Source: Dehalococcoidia bacterium (lineage in GTDB: Bacteria > Chloroflexota > Dehalococcoidia > Lucifugimonadales > SHYT01). Taken from it: DNA of 57,558 bases. The position numbers and the translations under genes were made by a program. The notes under the pieces are model-generated. The model saw only the letters and a program-made list of their open reading frames with translations. It had not been told where the DNA came from and made no database searches. This document shows positions 42,078 to 50,757 of this stretch, piece after piece. The DNA is taken from assembly GCA_009692665.1 (NCBI GenBank), contig SHYT01000010.1:1-57558 (forward strand). Reading direction: 5' to 3'. Position 1 is the first letter of the stretch, and each line of letters opens with the position of its first letter.

Positions 42078-44026
42078 CAACGCGCCGCACCCGACAGACT
42101 TCCTCAACACGCGCAACGATGGGCAAACCTGCACCCGGCAAGGGCAGGTCTACACCAAATGCGGTGAAGCCACTACGGATCACGGACACGACGATGCGGG
42201 ACGGGCACCAGAGCATCGCGGCCACACGCATGCGCGCCCAGGACATGGCGCCCATTGCGGCAAAGGTTGACGCGATGGGGTACCACTCGGCGGAGGTCTG
42301 GGGCGGCGCTACTTTCGACGTGGCTACGCGCTACCTGAACGAAGACCCGTGGGACCGCATTCGCATGTTCAAGCGGCTTATGCCGCACACGCCGCTGCAG
42401 ATGTTGCTGCGCGGGCAAAACCTGGTGGGCTACCGCAACTACGCGGACGACGTGGTGGACGCGTTTGTGGCGCACGCGGCGGCGTGCGGGATGGACATCT
42501 TCCGCATCTTTGACGCGCTGAACGACGAACGAAACCTGAAGCGCGCGCACGAGGCGGTGAAGAAGGCGGGAAAGCACTCGCAGCTGGTCATCTGCTACTC
42601 GGTCACCGAGGAAGGCAGGATGGGCGGCCAGGTGTACAACTTGCAGTACTTCGTGGACAAGGCACGCACGCTGGAGAAGATGGGCGCGGACAGCATCTGC
42701 GTAAAGGACATGGCGGGCATGCTGGCGCCCCCGGACGCGTACGAGCTGATTTGCGCGCTCAAGAGGGCTGTCAAGGTACCCATCCAACTGCACACGCACT
42801 ACACCGCCGGCCTGGCGTCCATGAGCATTTGGGAGGCGGCGCGGGCGGGCGTGGATGTGGTGGACACCTGCGTTGCACCGCTGGCGTTGCGCACCGCGCA
42901 GCCCGCGCTGGAGCCACTGCTAGTGTCGCTGAAGGGATCGCCGCGAGACCCGGGGCTGGACTTGAACAAGGCAATTGAGATTGGCGATTACTTTGAGACG
43001 CTGGCGCCGTATCTGAAGCAGTTCATTACGGACCCGCGGATGGCGGTGATTGACCCCCGTACGTTGACACACCAGGTGCCTGGCGGCATGGTGAGCAACC
43101 TGATCTCCCAACTCCGCGAGGCCGAGGCGCTGGATAAGCTGCCGCAGGTACTGGCGGAGCTGCCTCGCACGCGGAAAGAGCTTGGCTACCCGCCACTTGT
43201 GACACCCACCAGCCAGATTGTGGGCGTGCAAGCGGTGCAGAACGTGCTGTTTGGCCGATGGAAGGTCATTTCCGACCAGGTGCGGGACTATTGCTACGGA
43301 CTGTACGGCAAGCCGCCCAAGCCGGTTGACCTGCACGTGCAGGAGATGGCGCTTGCAGGGTACAAACGGGGCAGCAAGCCGATTACCGTGCGCCCTGGCG
43401 ATATTCTTCCGCCGGAGATGGAGCAGGCGAAGACGGATACAGAAGCGATTGCTAAGGATATTGGCGATGTGCTTACGTACGCGCTGTACCCAACCACCGG
43501 ATTGCAGTTCCTCAAGCTGAAGTACGGGCAAGCGCCGCCCCCTGAGCCAGTGAGGCCGGCCGCGCCGCCACCCGCGGCACCCGCACCAACTGAAGCCGAG
43601 AGGCCGGTTACTGCGTCCGCGCGTGCGCGCACCTTTAACGTGTTCGTGGAGGGCAAGTCGTTTCAGGTGACGGTGGACCCTGTGTCGGGCACCGGGCCAG
43701 CCCACGCTTCCGAGACACGTCCGGCCGCACAGGCTGCATTGCCCCGGGCGCCGATCAGTGCTACGCCTGCTGCGCCGCCGAGCACCGGCCCAGCGCTGGC
43801 TGCCGGCGAGTATTCAATTGCCGCTCCTATGCCGGGTATGGTTGTGAAATACCTGGTGGCCTCCGGCGCCAGAGTAAAAGCTGGCGAGACGGTGGTTATG
43901 CTAGAAGCAATGAAAATGGAGAATGCTCTTTCATCTCCTATAGACGGCGTGGTGAAGCAGCATGCATCCGCGCCGGGCGCGAAAGTGACAAGGGGCCAAG
44001 CGCTTGCTATTATTGGCCCTGCGTGA
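42074..44026 (+). CDS. Pyruvate carboxyltransferase with C-terminal biotin carrier (PycB/OadA-like, 5S+1.3S type)
   Basis: 650 residues. Residues about 30-480 are the HMGL-like carboxyltransferase: RITDTTMRDGHQSIAATRMR, IFRIFDALND, SICVKDMAGML and the metal-binding HTHYTAG. A Pro/Ala-rich linker follows. The C-terminal biotinyl domain (about 580-650) has EAMKMENAL with the biotin Lys. There is no biotin carboxylase domain. The pairing with MmdA and the small subunit suggests a transcarboxylase moving a carboxyl between methylmalonyl-CoA and pyruvate/oxaloacetate. Confidence 0.9.
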   Translation: MTTRRTRQTSSTRATMGKPAPGKGRSTPNAVKPLRITDTTMRDGHQSIAATRMRAQDMAPIAAKVDAMGYHSAEVWGGATFDVATRYLNEDPWDRIRMFKRLMPHTPLQMLLRGQNLVGYRNYADDVVDAFVAHAAACGMDIFRIFDALNDERNLKRAHEAVKKAGKHSQLVICYSVTEEGRMGGQVYNLQYFVDKARTLEKMGADSICVKDMAGMLAPPDAYELICALKRAVKVPIQLHTHYTAGLASMSIWEAARAGVDVVDTCVAPLALRTAQPALEPLLVSLKGSPRDPGLDLNKAIEIGDYFETLAPYLKQFITDPRMAVIDPRTLTHQVPGGMVSNLISQLREAEALDKLPQVLAELPRTRKELGYPPLVTPTSQIVGVQAVQNVLFGRWKVISDQVRDYCYGLYGKPPKPVDLHVQEMALAGYKRGSKPITVRPGDILPPEMEQAKTDTEAIAKDIGDVLTYALYPTTGLQFLKLKYGQAPPPEPVRPAAPPPAAPAPTEAERPVTASARARTFNVFVEGKSFQVTVDPVSGTGPAHASETRPAAQAALPRAPISATPAAPPSTGPALAAGEYSIAAPMPGMVVKYLVASGARVKAGETVVMLEAMKMENALSSPIDGVVKQHASAPGAKVTRGQALAIIGPA

Positions 44027-44113
44027 ACGTAGCTCACATGGTTACATAAAGTAATAGCAAGCCAAAGTACTCAATAGAAAAGGCGAACAGGATTCGCCTA
44101 GAGGGAAAAGGGG

Positions 44114-45322
44114 ATGGTCAACCAGCAAGCAATTGAGGCAGCCAAAGCTTCATTCGGCAAGGTGATGGCCGAGCAATTGGTGCGGATTGAGAACATCAAG
44201 AAGCCGCAGGAATGGACAGACTACTCCAAGCTCAAGCCGATCAAGATTGGTATTCTCGGCGGCGACGGTATTGGGCCGGCGATTTCTGCTGAGGCGCAGC
44301 GGTGCCTGGAACTGTTGCTGATGGACCAGGTGAAGTCCGGCAAGGTGACGTTCAAGGTCATTGAAGGCATGACCATTGAGAACCGCATTGCCAAAAATGC
44401 GGCTATTCCCATGGATGTGCTGGACGAAATCTACAAGTGCGATGTGACGCTAAAGGGCCCAACGGAAACGCCGGAGGCAGGCGAGGGCCGGGCGAACATT
44501 GAGAGCGCGAACGTGGCGATGCGCAAGTACCTGGACCTGTTTGCAAACGTGCGCCCGGTGCGCATTCCGGCGCAGAACATTGACTGGACGTTCTTTCGCG
44601 AGAACACGGAGGACATCTACGCCGTGGGCAGCCAGGGGCAAATGGTTACCCCCGACCTGGCGGTTGACTACAAGGTCATTTCCAGGCCCGGCTCCCGGCG
44701 TATTGCAGAGGCGGGATTTGAGTACGCCAAGAAGAATGGCAAGAAGCGCGTAACCATCGTCACCAAGGCGAACGTGGTGAAGACTACGGACGGCCTGTTC
44801 CTGAACATCGCCAAGGAAGTGGCAAAGAACTACCCCGGCATTGAGATGGACGCCTGGTACATTGACATCATGACGGCCAAACTGCTGGACACGGCGCGCC
44901 GGTCTGACTTCCAGGTTATGGTGCTGCCGAACCTGTATGGCGACATCATTACGGACGAAGCGGGCCAGATCCAGGGCGGCGTGGGCACGGCAGGCAGCGC
45001 CAACCTGGGCAAGAAGTACGCGATGTTCGAGGCGATCCATGGCAGCGCGCCGCGGATGGTGAAGGAGGGCCGCGCCCAGTATGCGGACCCCAGCTCGATC
45101 ATTCGCGCAGGCGCCATGATGCTGGAGCACATTGGGTTCCAAGATCTGGGCGAGCGGCTGCACATGGCGCTGGACATCTGCGGGCAGTATGAGAAGAAGC
45201 TGGTGATGACGGGCCGCAGCAATGGCGCCGCGGGCAAGGATTTTGGCGACTACGTTGTAGCGACGGTCCGCGACTCCAAGACAAGGGACCGCTGGAACGC
45301 ATACGTCCACGCAACGAAATAA
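44114..45322 (+). CDS. Isocitrate/isopropylmalate dehydrogenase-family protein, probably isocitrate dehydrogenase
   Basis: 402 residues of the beta-decarboxylating dehydrogenase family. The core starts at IGILGGDGIGPAISAEAQR, after a 45-residue extension. ESANVAMRKYLDLFANVRPVR is the substrate site, NLYGDIITDEAGQIQGGVGTA the metal site, and EAIHGSAPRMV the cofactor loop. That loop has Arg-Met where NADP-IDHs have Lys-Tyr and NAD enzymes Asp, so cofactor preference is uncertain. The next gene is malate dehydrogenase, supporting a TCA role. Confidence 0.8.
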   Translation: MVNQQAIEAAKASFGKVMAEQLVRIENIKKPQEWTDYSKLKPIKIGILGGDGIGPAISAEAQRCLELLLMDQVKSGKVTFKVIEGMTIENRIAKNAAIPMDVLDEIYKCDVTLKGPTETPEAGEGRANIESANVAMRKYLDLFANVRPVRIPAQNIDWTFFRENTEDIYAVGSQGQMVTPDLAVDYKVISRPGSRRIAEAGFEYAKKNGKKRVTIVTKANVVKTTDGLFLNIAKEVAKNYPGIEMDAWYIDIMTAKLLDTARRSDFQVMVLPNLYGDIITDEAGQIQGGVGTAGSANLGKKYAMFEAIHGSAPRMVKEGRAQYADPSSIIRAGAMMLEHIGFQDLGERLHMALDICGQYEKKLVMTGRSNGAAGKDFGDYVVATVRDSKTRDRWNAYVHATK

Positions 45323-45338
45323 CCCCGATGGATGAGCA

Positions 45339-45368
45339 CAGAAGGGCGGCTTTATGGCCGCCCTTCTG
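45339..45368 (+). terminator. Hairpin after the isocitrate dehydrogenase gene
   Basis: A 12-bp stem, CAGAAGGGCGGC with GCCGCCCTTCTG, around a 6-base loop, 17 bases after the stop. The T-tail is weak (CTTGTCC). Confidence 0.7.
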
Positions 45369-45568
45369 CTTGTCCGTACTTGCGTAAAGCCAATCGCAGG
45401 CGCTGCCGCTAGTGGAGTCGACAGGGCTGTTGCGGAACGGTAGCATTAATAGCCGACCGAAAAATTGGCGCAACGATTCCATAGGCACCCCCCCACTTCC
45501 TGGAGATTGCGCCTCGCGCCACCGGGCTCAGTGATACTGACAGAACACAAGGAAAGACGGAGGGAACC

Positions 45569-46510
45569 ATGACACGTAAGAAGGTTTCGATTATCGGCGC
45601 GGGGAATGTGGGCGCCACCGTCGCGCAGAATGTCTTCGCCAAAGGGTACGCGGACATTGTGCTCGTGGACATCGTCGAGGGCCTACCGCAGGGCAAGGCG
45701 CTGGACATGCTGGAGTCCGGCCCCATTGTTGGGTCTGACGCCCAGGTCATTGGGACAAACGGGTACGACGAGACCAAGGACTCCGACATTGTGGTCATCA
45801 CGTCCGGCGTTGCACGCAAGCCGGGCATGAGCCGCGACGACCTGCTGTACACGAACATGAAGATTGTGGGCGACGTGACCAGGAAGGTCGTCGCCGCATC
45901 GCCAAACGCGATCATCATCCCGGTCACGAACCCGCTGGACGCGATGGCGCAGTACGTGCTGGAAACCAGCAAGTTCCCGCGGGAGCGCGTCATTGCTATG
46001 GCAGGCGAGCTGGACACGGCGCGGTTCCGGACGTTCATTGCACAGGAATTGAAGGTCTCAGTGGACGATGTGCACGCGTATGTGCTGGGGAGCCACGGCG
46101 ACCAGATGGTGCCGTTGGTCAATGCGAGCAACGTGGCGGGAGTTCCTCTGACGCATCTCTTCTCGCGGGAGAAGCTGGCGGCGCTGGTGAAGCGGACGCA
46201 AGAGGGCGGCGGCGAGATCGTGAGCCTGCTGAAAACGGGCAGCGCGTACTACGCACCGGGTGCTGCCGTGGCGCAGATGGTGGCCGCGATTATCCTGGAC
46301 AAGCATGCGATTCTGCCGTGCTGTGTGCTGCTGAAGGGTGAGTACAGCATCCGCGACCTGTTTATTGGAGTGCCGTGCAAACTGGGCGCCAAGGGCCTGG
46401 AGCAAATTATTGAACTGACGCTGACGCCGGAAGAGTTCCAGATGCTGCGGAAGTCCGCCGAGGCTGTGCGTGACCTCGTTGCGGTGCTGCACAAGGCGCC
46501 TGTAGCTTAA
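45569..46510 (+). CDS. mdh: Malate dehydrogenase (LDH-like)
   Basis: 313 residues interconverting malate and oxaloacetate with NAD. The cofactor site is [14 protein letters not shown], followed by the Asp of IVLVDIVEG. The mobile loop [12 protein letters not shown] has the arginines that select malate over lactate. [23 protein letters not shown] (catalytic His) and the dimer region complete it. GELDTARFR replaces the usual GVLDSARFR. ATG at 45569. It is separate from the upstream gene but near the transcarboxylase block. Confidence 0.95.
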   Translation: MTRKKVSIIGAGNVGATVAQNVFAKGYADIVLVDIVEGLPQGKALDMLESGPIVGSDAQVIGTNGYDETKDSDIVVITSGVARKPGMSRDDLLYTNMKIVGDVTRKVVAASPNAIIIPVTNPLDAMAQYVLETSKFPRERVIAMAGELDTARFRTFIAQELKVSVDDVHAYVLGSHGDQMVPLVNASNVAGVPLTHLFSREKLAALVKRTQEGGGEIVSLLKTGSAYYAPGAAVAQMVAAIILDKHAILPCCVLLKGEYSIRDLFIGVPCKLGAKGLEQIIELTLTPEEFQMLRKSAEAVRDLVAVLHKAPVA

Positions 46511-46540
46511 GCTCTGTAATCCACTCTGGTAAAGCCTTTC

Positions 46541-46579
46541 AATCCCCTTCTTCGTGAGAAGAAGGGGATTTGTTTTTTT
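46541..46579 (+). terminator. Intrinsic terminator of mdh
   Basis: AATCCCCTTCTTC at 46541-46553 pairs with GAAGAAGGGGATT at 46558-46570. A T-rich run, TGTTTTTTT, follows. Confidence 0.93.
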
Positions 46580-47022
46580 GATTCAAATGCTGTTTGGACC
46601 AAATTTCTTAGGCCGTGACCCCGTCTACGAATTGTTCCTTTGTTTTTGCGTTTTCTTGAAAACAATTCCCGATGCGTATGGATCCATAGGAAACGAGGGA
46701 CAGTTTTTCGACAATTTGTATGTATTACGAATACTTCAAGGTACAGTTATTGCACGCAGAATGCCAGCTTGGGATGTCATGGAGCCTCTATCATCTCAGC
46801 ATGATATTGGTGAAGAGGCAGCCTCGGTTGAGCTTTGCACTAGGCATCACAGTATCCCTAAGATGATTATGCGGTTTGGGGCGAGGAATGGGGTACGAGG
46901 TGGAGGGAAGAGAGAGGTGACGTCCGTTCATGGTTCGAGCGCCTCACCACGAACGGGAACATATCTGGTGAGCGGCAGAAGTCTGGGACGGATGCTTCGC
47001 CGCTCAGCATGACAACGCACGC
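46580..47022. other. AT-richer non-coding region with a composite repeat, between mdh and rlmN
   Basis: About 340 bases (46580-46920) are visibly richer in A/T than the surroundings. The open frame crossing them has no family-like sequence. The composite palindromic repeat occupies 46922-47015. Confidence 0.5.
46922..47015. repeat. Composite intergenic repeat, copy 2
   Basis: The 36-base core at 46922-46957 is identical to 25476-25511. The later tail GGATGCTTCGCCGCTCAGCATGACA resembles the tail of the 25.5-kb copy. Confidence 0.85.
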
Positions 47023-48105
47023 TTAGGCGGGGTGTTCTTGGCGGCGGCGGAGCTGGCCGCAGGCGGCATCGATATCGGCGCCGCGCTGAACGCGCTGGGT
47101 GACGTGGACGCCCGCGCGCTCCAGCGTTTCTTTGAAGGCGTACACCTGCTCCGGCAGCGGCGCGTAGTAGCCGAGGCCCTCCACGGTGTTGTAGGGGATG
47201 AGGTTGACGTGGGCAAAAACGCCGTTCATCAGCCGGGCTAGCTCCTCGGCGCATTCTAGGCTGTCGTTCTCGCCACGAAGCAGGCAGTACTCAAAGGTGA
47301 CGCGGCGGTTGGTGACGGCGGCGTAGTCTCCGGCGGCGGCGGCGATTTCCTGGACGGTCCACTGCTGCATGGTGGGGATGAGACGGCGGCGGAGCATGTC
47401 GTTGGGGGCGTGGAGGGAGACGGCGAGGGTGACGCGCGGGTTGTCCTGGGCCAGCTTGCGGATGGATGGGACGTAGCCGACGGTGCTCACCGTCATTTTC
47501 TCCATAGCGATGCCCACCTCTTTGTTGAGCAGGTGGGTGGCTTTGAGCACGTTGTCGTAGTTCAGAAGCGGCTCGCCCATGCCCATGAAGACAATGTTGC
47601 TGACGCGCTGGTCGGGGCCGAGGCGCTCTCGCAGGGCGTTCTGGACCGTGAGCACCTGGTCAACGATTTCGCCTGGGGTGAGGTTGCGGGTGTAGCCGCT
47701 GCGGCCGGTAGCACAGAAAGCGCAGCGGACGGGGCAGCCTACCTGGCTGGACACACAGCACGATGTGCGGTCTTCATACGGGAGGCCCACGGTTTCCACA
47801 CGCTGGCCATCATGGAGCTGCAGGAGCATCTTTACGGAGCCGTCCTGACTTGGCTGAGAGACTGCCACGGTGGAGCGGCCCAAGGTGTAGACAGCGGCAA
47901 GCTCGGCGGCGAAGGCTTTGGAGATGTCGGTCATGGCGGTGAAGGATGTGACCGGGCGGGTGTAGAGCCACTTGGCGAGCTGCGCGCCGCGGAGGGCAGG
48001 CTGGCCGTGGGAAAGGGCGAGGCTGGTCAGTTCGTCTGTATTCAGGCCGAGGAGTGGTTGGGCGGCGACATGTGGTTTTTGAGTAAGGGCAAGACGATTG
48101 GTCAT
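47023..48105 (-). CDS. rlmN: Radical-SAM rRNA/tRNA methyltransferase, RlmN family, second paralogue
   Basis: 360 residues. The 4Fe-4S cluster motif is GCPVRCAFCATGRSGY (C-x3-C-x2-C). Catalytic cysteines match RlmN, with the C-terminal one in RGADIDAACGQL. GMGEPLLNYDNVLKA and SISTVGY-like segments are present. It modifies A2503 of 23S rRNA in relatives; Cfr-like activity cannot be excluded. The ATG overlaps the stop of the upstream paralogue (ATGA). Confidence 0.88.
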   Translation of the reverse strand: MTNRLALTQKPHVAAQPLLGLNTDELTSLALSHGQPALRGAQLAKWLYTRPVTSFTAMTDISKAFAAELAAVYTLGRSTVAVSQPSQDGSVKMLLQLHDGQRVETVGLPYEDRTSCCVSSQVGCPVRCAFCATGRSGYTRNLTPGEIVDQVLTVQNALRERLGPDQRVSNIVFMGMGEPLLNYDNVLKATHLLNKEVGIAMEKMTVSTVGYVPSIRKLAQDNPRVTLAVSLHAPNDMLRRRLIPTMQQWTVQEIAAAAGDYAAVTNRRVTFEYCLLRGENDSLECAEELARLMNGVFAHVNLIPYNTVEGLGYYAPLPEQVYAFKETLERAGVHVTQRVQRGADIDAACGQLRRRQEHPA

Positions 48106-49205
48106 GTTTTGGTAAGGGTGGACTGATCCTGCCTTCGGCGGAGTTGGCCGCAGGCCGCATCTATGTCTGCGCCGCGCTGGGCGCGCTGGGTGACTTCGAA
48201 GCCGGCTTGCTCCAGGATGCTGCGGAATGCTTTGACGTGGTCCGCCAGTGGCGGCAGGAAACCAAGCCCATCCACGGCGTTGTAGGGGATAAGGTTGACG
48301 TGGGCCATGACGCCGCGCAGCAAGCGCGCCAGCTCTTGCGCGTGGACGATGCTGTCGTTCTGGTCACGCAGGAGGCAATACTCAAAAGTGACGCGGCGGC
48401 TGGTGGCGTTGGCGTACTCGCGGGCGGCGTCCACGATGTCCTGCACACTCCACTGCGTCATGGTGGGAATGAGGCGGTGGCGAAGCGTGTCGTTGGTAGC
48501 GTGGAGCGAGATAGCAAGGGTGACTTGCAGCTTCTCCTCGGCCAGCTTTTTGATGGCGGGCACGTAGCCGACGGTGCTGATGGTGATGTTGCGCATGCCG
48601 ATGCCGACCTCTTTATTGAGGAGGTGGACGGCCTTGAGAACGTTATCGTAGTTCAAGAGGGGCTCGCCCATGCCCATGAAGACGACGTGGTCCACGCGCT
48701 GCTCGCCGCCACGGCGCTGCTGCATCACCTGATGGACGGTGAGCACCTGGTCAACGATTTCGCCGGGGGTGAGGTTGCGGGTGTAGCCGCTGCGGCCGGT
48801 GGCGCAGAAGCCGCACCTCACGGGGCAACCGACCTGGCTGGAGACGCAGCAGGAGAGCCATCCCTCGTACGGGAGTCCGACGGTCTCGACGCGCTGGCCG
48901 TCTTGCAGCTCCAGCAAGAGCTTGGCCGTGCCGTCGCGGCTGTGCTGGGCGACGGCGACGGTGGAGCGGCCAATGATATAGGCATCGGCAGCAAGCTCAT
49001 TACGAAGGGGCCTTGGTATGTCCGTCATCTGGTCAAAGGAGGTGGCGCCCTTAGCGTAGAGCCACTTGGCGAGCTGCGTGCCGCGGAAGGAATTATGGCC
49101 TCTCGCGGCCATAATTTGGCGCAACTCGTCCCCGCTGTAGCCGAGGAGCGGACGCGGGCGCCGGGTTTCTATGGTGATGGGTTGAGGAACGATTTCTTCT
49201 GTCAT
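48102..49205 (-). CDS. rlmN: Radical-SAM rRNA/tRNA methyltransferase, RlmN family, first paralogue
   Basis: 367 residues and closely similar to the next gene over the whole length: GLPYEGWLSCCVSSQVGCPV, GCPVRCGFCATGRSGY, GMGEPLLNYDNVLKAVHLLN, and C-terminal GADIDAACGQLRRRQ. Both copies keep the cluster and catalytic cysteines, so both may be active. ATG at 49205. The two genes overlap by 4 bases, implying a recent tandem duplication that is co-translated. Confidence 0.88.
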   Translation of the reverse strand: MTEEIVPQPITIETRRPRPLLGYSGDELRQIMAARGHNSFRGTQLAKWLYAKGATSFDQMTDIPRPLRNELAADAYIIGRSTVAVAQHSRDGTAKLLLELQDGQRVETVGLPYEGWLSCCVSSQVGCPVRCGFCATGRSGYTRNLTPGEIVDQVLTVHQVMQQRRGGEQRVDHVVFMGMGEPLLNYDNVLKAVHLLNKEVGIGMRNITISTVGYVPAIKKLAEEKLQVTLAISLHATNDTLRHRLIPTMTQWSVQDIVDAAREYANATSRRVTFEYCLLRDQNDSIVHAQELARLLRGVMAHVNLIPYNAVDGLGFLPPLADHVKAFRSILEQAGFEVTQRAQRGADIDAACGQLRRRQDQSTLTKT

Positions 49206-49209
49206 ACAA

Positions 49210-49738
49210 CTATCTTCTCATGTGGCAACGAGCGTGGGCAACCATGGTGCGGCGAGAACGGCACGGTATGTTGTCATGCGTGACGGTGAGCACGCTCTTG
49301 ATACGGTCTAACTGAACGGCGGCAGGGCTGCGAAGCTGGCTGCCCAAGAAAAAGAAAATCGCTAGGACCGTGGATTCTTGGAAAATCTCAATTACAAGAC
49401 TAACGAATTGCCACTGTGAAACGATTGCCAGGCTGTTTGTTTCTGGAATGGCGTTCCCAATGAGGTAGCCCCGGTAGAGTTGGTACACGTTTGGAAGGCC
49501 AAGAAAAAGCAGGATAAAAGTGAAGAGCCGCCAGTCCCAAGCCTTCAGGTGCAGTCGGACGCAGTCCAGCAAGTCAAAACCTCCGGAACACCCGAGAGGT
49601 GGCAGAACCCTTTTCTGTTGTCGAGCCGTTATAGCCAAGCCCGCAATGAGGAAGCGAGCGGGCCATGACGTCAGGCGCAACTCGGAAGTTGACGAGCATT
49701 CGACGCCGAATGAGGCCGTGTACCCTTGGAAGTTGCAC
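49210..49738 (-). pseudogene. Broken MATE-like transporter fragment
   Basis: The start GTG at 49738 has AAGGAGG 6 bases upstream. Its frame (MARSLPHCGLGYNG...ATSRVFRRF) stops at 49574. The adjacent frame then continues DLLDCVRLHLKAWDWRLFTF and LPNVYQLYRGYLIGNAIPET, then NSLAIVSQWQFVSLVIEIFQ. This reads like the N-terminal part of a MATE-family exporter. A 1-base shift lies in the short A-run near 49577. The similarity ends near 49290 and the frame runs up to rlmN, so the rest of a ~450-residue protein is missing. Confidence 0.6.
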
Positions 49739-49997
49739 TAAGCACCTCCTTAAGAGTCGTACTGCAGATCACGTCTCGTTATCTCTCATTTGTCCGATTC
49801 GGGTCGTTCAACGCTGGAAACCTGTCGCTTGATTGAAAGCAACAGTGGCGGTCTCCGTTATGGGAAGCTGCGCCGTCTACCTTGACATAGCCACCCTCGG
49901 TCTGTAAGAATGCCGCAAACGCAGTGCTGCGGATTGCATAATTCGGCTGCACTCCAGAATTGCCTGAGCCATCGGGCCTTGATAAGGATGGACTGTC

Positions 49998-50717
49998 GTG
50001 AAGACAGACCCTGGCAAGCTCGCTATGATTGCGACCGCTACCGCTGTGGTGGCAGTGCTATTTCTGCTTGGCGTGCTTCTCTATAGGCGCGCCGAGGGAC
50101 ACCTTCCGCTTGGGGCCACTCCCAACGTTGTTCTCCAGACACTGACCTCTGGGCAAAAGCCGCTGTGGGGGCTGGCGAACGCGATGTACGCCGTGTACTT
50201 CCTGTTGCTCATCCCGGCCCTGTGGCTGGCGTACTCCCAGATGAAGGATGCTCATCCAGCGGAGGCGGGCGTGAGCTTTGCCGCGGGTGTGTTTGCGCTG
50301 GTGACGGAGAGCTTTGGCCGGTTGTGGCACACGCTGGTGGAGCTGCCGCTGGTGAACGCCTGGCAGGCTTCAGACAATCCGGCGACGCAGACATCACTAG
50401 CGAACTTACTGACGCGGTACGACTCGTATCACCAGGTGCTGCACTACGGCGCATACGCGATTGTGGTATGGGCGGTGCTGATGCTCATTGTTGCACTGCA
50501 GCGGAAGTCGCTGCCGTTATGGTCCGGGTTTCTGGGTTTTGCCATGTTGCCGGCCCTGGGGCCGTTCCCGCCGGCGGCATTGCTGTGGGCGATGCCTATG
50601 GTTGTTATGTCTACTGGCTCCAAGTCATCCTCTAAAAACAGTGGGTCAGAACGCGCTAGCGCGGGAGGACGGCGCCGTGGCGGCAGAAGAGCCGCCTTAG
50701 CCGGAAGCCGACGTTAG
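49998..50717 (+). CDS. Integral membrane protein, unknown function
   Basis: 239 residues with about five transmembrane helices (e.g. LAMIATATAVVAVLFLLGVL, GLANAMYAVYFLLLIPALWL, VLHYGAYAIVVWAVLMLIVA) and a basic, Ser/Gly-rich C-terminal tail. I do not recognise a family with confidence. The start is GTG at 49998. It precedes the recombinase by 40 bases on the same strand. Confidence 0.65.
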   Translation: MKTDPGKLAMIATATAVVAVLFLLGVLLYRRAEGHLPLGATPNVVLQTLTSGQKPLWGLANAMYAVYFLLLIPALWLAYSQMKDAHPAEAGVSFAAGVFALVTESFGRLWHTLVELPLVNAWQASDNPATQTSLANLLTRYDSYHQVLHYGAYAIVVWAVLMLIVALQRKSLPLWSGFLGFAMLPALGPFPPAALLWAMPMVVMSTGSKSSSKNSGSERASAGGRRRGGRRAALAGSRR

Positions 50718-50757
50718 CCATGCGCGTACAAACGTACATCAATAGGAGTGAGGTCAC

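Noticed and set aside
44450-45310. Antisense frame opposite the isocitrate dehydrogenase gene
   Set aside because: Shadow of a conserved gene with no family motif.
46554-47012. Open frame of 152 codons after mdh
   Set aside because: No family-like sequence, AT-rich, and it runs through the terminator loop and the composite repeat.
49743-49751. CACCTCCTT resembling the 3' end of 16S rRNA
   Set aside because: It is the complement of a strong Shine-Dalgarno for the minus-strand MATE-like fragment; no other rRNA sequence surrounds it.
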